Shown here piece by piece: positions 59,781 to 64,000 of a stretch of DNA of 64,000 nt. A program made the position numbers and the translations under genes. Each line of letters starts with the position of its first letter. The first letter of the stretch is position 1. Origin of the DNA: an uncultured Bacteroidales bacterium (lineage in GTDB: Bacteria > Bacteroidota > Bacteroidia > Bacteroidales > Bacteroidaceae); the NCBI GenBank assembly GCA_902775975.1, contig CACYOC010000006.1, forward strand, positions 1 through 64,000, in the 5' to 3' direction. The notes under the pieces are model-generated. The model did not search any database, was not told where the DNA came from, and saw only the letters and a program-made list of their open reading frames with translations.

Positions 59781-61697
59781 CTACTTATCCAGCTGCTCGT
59801 AAACCGAGTTATTGCTCTTGTACTCCGGCACAATCTCCTTCATCTTACGAACCGTATTCATGTTGTTGTACTGCTTCGAAATCTCGATGAGCTCGTCAAT
59901 CTGCTTGCTGACCTCCTCGTAGTCGTATTCACGCACCTCGGCAATGCGAATCTTCTCGTGGAACGACGGCTTCGTGCCCTCCTCCTTGTTCAGCACTTCC
60001 TCGTAGAGCTTCTCGCCCTCGCGCAGTCCCGTGAACTTAATCTCCACATGCGGAGCTCCCGAGAGCTTGATCATGCGTGCTGCCAGGTCGGCAATGCGCA
60101 CAGGCTGACCCATGTCGAAGACGAAAATCTCACCGCCATGGCCCTTCGTGCCAGCCTCCAGTACCAGCTTGCAGGCTTCAGGAATCAGCATGAAGTAGCG
60201 AATGATATCGGGGTGTGTCACCGTTACCGGTCCTCCGTTCTTGATTTGCTCCTTGAACAGGGGGATGACGCTGCCGTTCGATCCCAGCACATTGCCGAAG
60301 CGTGTCGTGACAAACTGCGTCGTGTGCTCCGCCTTGCCGTCCGCCTTGATGGCACGGTCCAGGCTCTGCACGTAGATTTCGCAGATGCGCTTCGAGCAGC
60401 CCATGACGTTCGTGGGGTTCACCGCCTTGTCGGTCGATACCATGACGAACTTCTTCACGCCGTGCTTCACACTCATGTCTGCGATGACCTTCGTGCCGTA
60501 GATGTTGTTCAGCACCGCCTCCGAGGGGTTGTCCTCCATCATGGGCACGTGCTTGTAGGCAGCGGCGTGGAACACATAGTCGAACTTATACTTGCCGAAC
60601 AGCGTGTCCATGCGCGTCTTGCGGCTGATGCTCGTGACGATGACCCTCGCGTTCACGTCGGGGAACTCGTTCTTCATCATCAGGCGGATGTCGTGCTGCG
60701 GTGTCTCTGCCTGGTCGATGAGAACCATCTGTGCAGGCTTATAGATGGCAATCTGTCGCACCATCTCCGAACCGATGCTACCTGCCGAGCCCGTAATGAG
60801 GATGCTCTTGCCCGTCAACTCACGGCCTACCGACTGCATATCCACCTTGATCTCGTCGCGGGGCAGCAGGTCTTCCACGCTGACCTCCTTCAGCTGGATG
60901 TCATCCGTGTCGCCCGTCCACTCCTCGGCGCCCTGCACCATGTAGATGCGCAGTCCGGCATTGATCAGTCGGTCCTGCAGCTGCTGGTTGTCGCGGAAGT
61001 CCTTGCTGCGCAGTGGCGATACCAGCACGGCCTTGATGCCCTTCTTCTTGACGACAGCCTTCAGCTCTTCATCGTCCATGCTGTAAATCTTTTCACCCAT
61101 CAGCTGACCGTGGCTGTCGTGCGGGTCGTGCGTGATGAAGCCCTTCAGCACGAAGCGGATAGGGTCTTGTGAGCGGATGAACTTCGCCAGTGCCACGCCA
61201 CCCGACATCGTGCCGTAGATCAGCACCGGTATTGCTTTGTTGTTATTCTTCGTGATGTCGAACAGCGTCTTGACGATGACGCGCGAGAGATACATCAGCA
61301 CCGTTGCGATGGCATAGGTCACCACCAGCAGTCGGGTAGAGAAGTGCTCGAAGAGCGTAGGGGGAGTCAGGTAAATCAGGTAGTGTACCGCCCAGGCGAT
61401 ACACAGCGACGTGAAGTTGGCGAACGTCAGGCGTCGCAAATCGACGAACGACGAGTATCTGATGATGCCCGAATACGTGCTGAATATGCGCATGGGAATC
61501 CAGCTGAGGGCAATATAGATGAGCATGACCATCGCTATCTGGTACGAGTGCTGCTGCGTGGCATATCCGCGATGGAACAGCCAGTAGGCGATGAAGCTTG
61601 ACAAGAAAATGACAACACTGTCAAAAATAAGCACACTCCAGTACGGTAAGGCCTTCCTGCTGAAGTACCAATGTATAATTCGACTAAATGGATTCAT
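59781..61697 (-). CDS. CapD/WbpM-like nucleotide-sugar 4,6-dehydratase/epimerase
   Basis: The 638-aa enzyme has four N-terminal transmembrane helices (about 15-130), a first nucleotide-binding CoA-like domain (about 150-260) and an extended SDR domain. The GSAGSIGSEMVRQIAIYK cofactor loop lies near 300, followed by HAAAYKHVPMMEDNPSEAVL and the catalytic MVSTDKAVNPTNVMGCSKRI segment. The family converts UDP-GlcNAc to 4-keto-6-deoxy sugars for surface polysaccharide. It stands alone beside tRNA-Leu, with no polysaccharide cluster in view. The long antisense open frame opposite it is a codon-bias shadow. Confidence 0.92.
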   Translation of the reverse strand: MNPFSRIIHWYFSRKALPYWSVLIFDSVVIFLSSFIAYWLFHRGYATQQHSYQIAMVMLIYIALSWIPMRIFSTYSGIIRYSSFVDLRRLTFANFTSLCIAWAVHYLIYLTPPTLFEHFSTRLLVVTYAIATVLMYLSRVIVKTLFDITKNNNKAIPVLIYGTMSGGVALAKFIRSQDPIRFVLKGFITHDPHDSHGQLMGEKIYSMDDEELKAVVKKKGIKAVLVSPLRSKDFRDNQQLQDRLINAGLRIYMVQGAEEWTGDTDDIQLKEVSVEDLLPRDEIKVDMQSVGRELTGKSILITGSAGSIGSEMVRQIAIYKPAQMVLIDQAETPQHDIRLMMKNEFPDVNARVIVTSISRKTRMDTLFGKYKFDYVFHAAAYKHVPMMEDNPSEAVLNNIYGTKVIADMSVKHGVKKFVMVSTDKAVNPTNVMGCSKRICEIYVQSLDRAIKADGKAEHTTQFVTTRFGNVLGSNGSVIPLFKEQIKNGGPVTVTHPDIIRYFMLIPEACKLVLEAGTKGHGGEIFVFDMGQPVRIADLAARMIKLSGAPHVEIKFTGLREGEKLYEEVLNKEEGTKPSFHEKIRIAEVREYDYEEVSKQIDELIEISKQYNNMNTVRKMKEIVPEYKSNNSVYEQLDK

Positions 61698-61726
61698 ATC
61701 GTCTGTCGTTTTTCCCTTTTTTCTCG

Positions 61727-61807
61727 TGCGCTTGACAGGACTCGAACCTGCACGTCATAAACACTAGATCCTAAGTCTAGCGCGTCTACCAATTCCGCCA
61801 CAAGCGC
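61727..61807 (-). tRNA. tRNA-Leu (UAG anticodon)
   Basis: Read on the minus strand, GCGCTTG at the 5' end pairs with CAAGCGC at the 3' end. The D-loop GGAATTGGTAGACGC is leucine-like, the anticodon loop is CTTAGGA (UAG, codon CUA), the variable arm is long (class II), and the T-arm is GGTTCGAGTCC. The discriminator is A and CCA is not encoded. A minus-strand TACCTTTG at 61871-61878 is the likely promoter. No integrase lies near it. Confidence 0.95.
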
Positions 61808-61870
61808 TAAAGGGTACGTTCGTAAATGTGATTTACTCTCTTCTTTTCACTTTGTAATAGTATTCGGCTG

Positions 61871-61878
61871 CAAAGGTA
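61871..61878 (-). promoter_or_regulatory. tRNA-Leu -7 box
   Basis: CAAAGGTA reads TACCTTTG on the minus strand, 63 bases before the tRNA 5' end. A CAAA (TTTG) lies at 61895-61898, at slightly short spacing. Confidence 0.5.
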
Positions 61879-62032
61879 CGAAAAAATATTGTAACAAAAA
61901 AATAAATATTGGGTTTTATTTTCTTCCCCTCCCTTTTTTCCCCTAAAGTCTTAAACTTTTAAACTGACTCTAAACTCTAAACTCTTAAACTCTTAAACTC
62001 TTAAACTGACTCTCAACTCTAAACTTTAAACT

Positions 62033-62920
62033 TTACTCCCCTCCCCCCCGGGAGGGGTTGGGGGTGGGCTTTACCCGGGAGGGCTGGGGTGGGTCTCCCT
62101 CAACTCTCTCCTCCACATCATCCGGCAGGGCAGGGAAGAAGTCGATGCCCGTCATCCGTTCCACCTCGTCAATAGAGTTGTAATACAGGTCCTTCTTCTT
62201 GTTACCCTCCGTGTTCCTGACGATGACCCCATAACCCTTGGGCTCGCCCTTCAGACACAGCACCACCTTGAAGAAAGCCTCAGGCACGGCAACCTTGTTC
62301 TCTCCGATGGTCTCGTGCTTGCCCTTCGTCCACACTGGTCCGCAGACGATATACACCTCTCCGTATTTCCGCGCCCATTTACGGCAGTCCATCTCAATGC
62401 TGTTCCACACGCCGCTGTTCAGTTTCGGGTGCTGCGGACAGACGTTCACCAGCGAGAACGAGTCGTACATCGCCCTCCTGTTCCATTTGTTGTCGCCCGC
62501 CGGACACATGTGCCCTCGCGACCATCCGCTGCCCTTGTAGTCCTTCGGCGTAGCACGAGGCAGCGGGCACTCCTCGTCCTCATGGAAGTTGTTCATGCGC
62601 TTCAGCTCCCCGTCCGTATGCTCCGCCGTCAGCTGCCACGCCACCCAGTTCGGACAGCGCGTCCGCTTGTTGTACGACGCCACGTATGCCGTGCGCCGCA
62701 CCACCTGTTCAGGCACCGTCTTCAGCGGAGCAGCCATGCACAGCTCCACCACCGAGTCCGGCATCGTTGTCCATGCCCCCTCGCTCTGCTGCTGCGTCGT
62801 TGTCACCTCCTGCGACTCCTCCTGCCGCACCTCCTGATGCGAGAATGCATGAATGGCAATGCTCACGAGCACCGCCACCACCACCCATCCGAGTGAGATA
62901 TAGTGTCTCTTCCTTTTCAT
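62033..62920 (-). CDS. membrane-tethered DNA/RNA non-specific endonuclease
   Basis: The 295-aa protein has an N-terminal hydrophobic anchor or signal (ISLGWVVVAVLVSIAIHAFS) and a beta-beta-alpha-metal nuclease domain. The active-site block is GWSRGHMCPAGDNKWNRRAM, with the catalytic His and the downstream Asn in FSLVNVCPQHPKLNSGVWNS. It should cut DNA and RNA outside the cytoplasm, for nutrient uptake or defence. The last 20 or so residues (DPPQPSRVKPTPNPSRGGGE) are encoded by the G-rich repeat at 62036-62096, so the repeat has replaced or extended the native C-terminus near residue 272. Confidence 0.9.
   Translation of the reverse strand: MKRKRHYISLGWVVVAVLVSIAIHAFSHQEVRQEESQEVTTTQQQSEGAWTTMPDSVVELCMAAPLKTVPEQVVRRTAYVASYNKRTRCPNWVAWQLTAEHTDGELKRMNNFHEDEECPLPRATPKDYKGSGWSRGHMCPAGDNKWNRRAMYDSFSLVNVCPQHPKLNSGVWNSIEMDCRKWARKYGEVYIVCGPVWTKGKHETIGENKVAVPEAFFKVVLCLKGEPKGYGVIVRNTEGNKKKDLYYNSIDEVERMTGIDFFPALPDDVEERVEGDPPQPSRVKPTPNPSRGGGE
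62036..62096. repeat. G-rich dispersed repeat, copy 5 inside a coding end
   Basis: This copy matches the one at 59718-59779 almost base for base and is in the same orientation. It begins directly after the TAA of the endonuclease (on the minus strand) and codes for its final residues. The pair flanks the CapD-like gene and tRNA-Leu and could recombine to delete about 2.3 kb. Confidence 0.78.
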
Positions 62921-62973
62921 TTGTTCGTAATAAAAGATGCCAAGGACCCCGTTCCTGGCATAAATTTACACGG

Positions 62974-62981
62974 CAAAGATA
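62974..62981 (-). promoter_or_regulatory. endonuclease -7 box
   Basis: CAAAGATA reads TATCTTTG on the minus strand, 54 bases before the ATG at 62920. The expected upstream box (about 63002-63005) falls inside the left arm of the inverted repeat at 63000-63051. Confidence 0.55.
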
Positions 62982-62999
62982 CGCATTAATTCCGAATTA

Positions 63000-63051
63000 T
63001 GCAAGTAAAATTATGCAAATCGAATAATTTTGTTTGCATAATTTGCTTGCA
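63000..63051. other. long inverted repeat in the endonuclease promoter region
   Basis: TGCAAGTAAAATTATGCAAA (63000-63019) and TTTGCATAATTTGCTTGCA (63033-63051) are almost perfect complements around a 13-base AT-rich loop. The arms are AT-rich without a terminal T-run. It could end transcription from the upstream gene at 63092-63700 or act as an operator on the endonuclease promoter. Confidence 0.7.
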
Positions 63052-63091
63052 CCTCAAACTTTTTAGGGTAAAATAAGGGCACAGCCTCCAG

Positions 63092-63700
63092 TTACACTGA
63101 AACCGTAGTTTTCTCCGAGAACTCCCTAATCACAAGTTCTCTGGATATTTTAATATTCTTCAGCCTCTCATACCAAATTTTTGAAGAACCGGCAATATGT
63201 TTCTGCGTATGACCACTGATAATATAATAATTGGCGGTGTACTGATCCATCATGCTAAGGAATATACTCTTGATGCGTGAACACTTCTCGTTGATAGAGT
63301 TATTCAGAGGGTTTACCAGCATATCAACACTTTCTATAATGGTCTGCTTGTCCATCAGTCTTGCTGTGGCCATGTAATATCCAAGCAGTTCGTTCCGATA
63401 ATCACGGAGCTTTTTGAACTCGATGCCTTCGGGATGATTCAAAAACAGCAGATAAACAGCCTTATGCACAGGAGTCATCTCAACTTCCCTGTAGTCGAAA
63501 TCTACAAGGATTATTCTATAGTCTTTAGTGATAAGCAATCTACTCAAACGGCTCTTCGCGGCCTCTATGCGCAACTCTTCCAATACAGACACGCCAATGG
63601 AACGCAATAGCAAATCTTTGCGTCCCGCAGCCACCAGTTCACTGACTAGTTGTGCCAGTTCTGTTGCAATATCCTCAGGTGTCCTATCCGTTATCAGCAT
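63092..63700 (-). CDS. unknown protein downstream of the FtsZ-like gene
   Basis: I do not recognise this 202-aa protein. It starts at ATG 63700, sharing one base with the TAA of the upstream gene (TAATG), so the two are translationally coupled. There is no signal peptide or transmembrane segment. The first 60 residues are helical and leucine-rich; residues 85-130 (TPVHKAVYLLFLNHPEGIEF, then KKLRDYRNELLGYY) resemble a winged-helix-like segment, and the C-terminus is basic with HTQKHIAGSSKIWYERLKNI. It may be a cytoplasmic regulator linked to the upstream gene. Confidence 0.65.
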   Translation of the reverse strand: MLITDRTPEDIATELAQLVSELVAAGRKDLLLRSIGVSVLEELRIEAAKSRLSRLLITKDYRIILVDFDYREVEMTPVHKAVYLLFLNHPEGIEFKKLRDYRNELLGYYMATARLMDKQTIIESVDMLVNPLNNSINEKCSRIKSIFLSMMDQYTANYYIISGHTQKHIAGSSKIWYERLKNIKISRELVIREFSEKTTVSV

Positions 63701-64000
63701 TATTCATCAGTTTCTTGAACAATACCCTTCAGCCATTGGCTAAACCTTTCAAACTTAGTCGGCACATGTTTGGGCTCTTCTGCCACCACGGACGGTTCAG
63801 GCTCCTTGACCGGCTCAACGACAAATATCGGCTCAGGGGCAGGCTCAGGAATAGGCTTAGTTGCTATGGGCCTGTAAAGCTTCGGTATCAGACTCTCATA
63901 ATAGGCATCGTCCTTTACCTCATCCGTATTATTACTAACCTCTTCCATACCAGTTGCCAAGATAGTAACCTTAGCATCTCCACCTATGGAATTGTCAGTT
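63700..64000 (-). CDS. probable FtsZ, C-terminal end
   Basis: The gene enters from the right edge and only the last 99 residues are visible. In frame upstream of the first visible ATG the peptide reads DNSIGGDAKVTILATG, like the conserved end of the FtsZ core (usually a VTVIATG motif). After it come a Pro/Glu-rich linker (KPIPEPAPEPIFVVEPVKEP) and a short C-terminal helix (KFERFSQWLKGIVQETDE), the layout of the FtsZ linker plus terminal peptide. FtsZ is the tubulin-like division-ring GTPase. The call rests on a short motif; a different FtsZ/tubulin-family protein is possible. Confidence 0.45.
   Translation of the reverse strand, partial: TDNSIGGDAKVTILATGMEEVSNNTDEVKDDAYYESLIPKLYRPIATKPIPEPAPEPIFVVEPVKEPEPSVVAEEPKHVPTKFERFSQWLKGIVQETDE

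Noticed and set aside
61727..61807. tRNA-Leu as an island attachment site
   Set aside because: There is no integrase and no repeat of the tRNA 3' end, and the accessory island is about 14 kb away.

Overview
The window reads as chromosomal DNA of a Prevotella-like member of the Bacteroidales. The evidence is Bacteroidetes promoters (TTTG, then about 19-20 bases, then TANNTTTG), BspA-type and other large secreted proteins with a Prevotella-style C-terminal tail, the order parA-parB-DUF5683-MltD-rsh, a DUF5020 protein, and G-rich repeats after genes. The species cannot be fixed from the sequence alone.

Left edge (1-11000, mostly minus strand): a partial DUF2442 gene with a likely DUF4160 remnant behind it, a 56-residue peptide gene, and two very large exported proteins (1546 and 1789 aa). 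The housekeeping GTPase gene typA follows on the plus strand.

Accessory island (about 12950-47920): a dense set of signalling and peptidase genes. Four CHAT (caspase-like) peptidases with TPR arrays all carry signal peptides; one of them is frameshifted. Two membrane-anchored TIR proteins are present, one with an external FGE-sulfatase domain. Three RyR-domain proteins occur, two of them with Rossmann-like N-termini. There is also an MscS-type channel, an FHA-like/TM/trypsin-like protease, a kinase C-lobe-like protein, four duplicated exported TPR proteins, and small exported proteins. Three transcription units share a near-identical promoter element (TTTAGGAAATA, 5 bases, TANNTTTG). The inferred picture is an envelope-spanning stress or conflict-response system: cytoplasmic TIR, RyR, FHA and kinase-like modules connected through membrane anchors and a channel to peptidases and TPR scaffolds outside the inner membrane. 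No transposase, integrase or CRISPR array was seen.

Right part (47900-64000): ordinary core genes. These are DUF5020, lpxB, surE, parA, parB, a DUF5683 protein, an MltD-like transglycosylase, rsh, a pectinesterase, a MerR regulator, an orphan histidine kinase, a CapD-like nucleotide-sugar enzyme, tRNA-Leu(UAG), a DNA/RNA endonuclease, an unknown gene, and the C-terminal end of a probable FtsZ. A G-rich repeat family that could form G-quadruplexes sits after several genes and has been captured as the C-terminus of the endonuclease.
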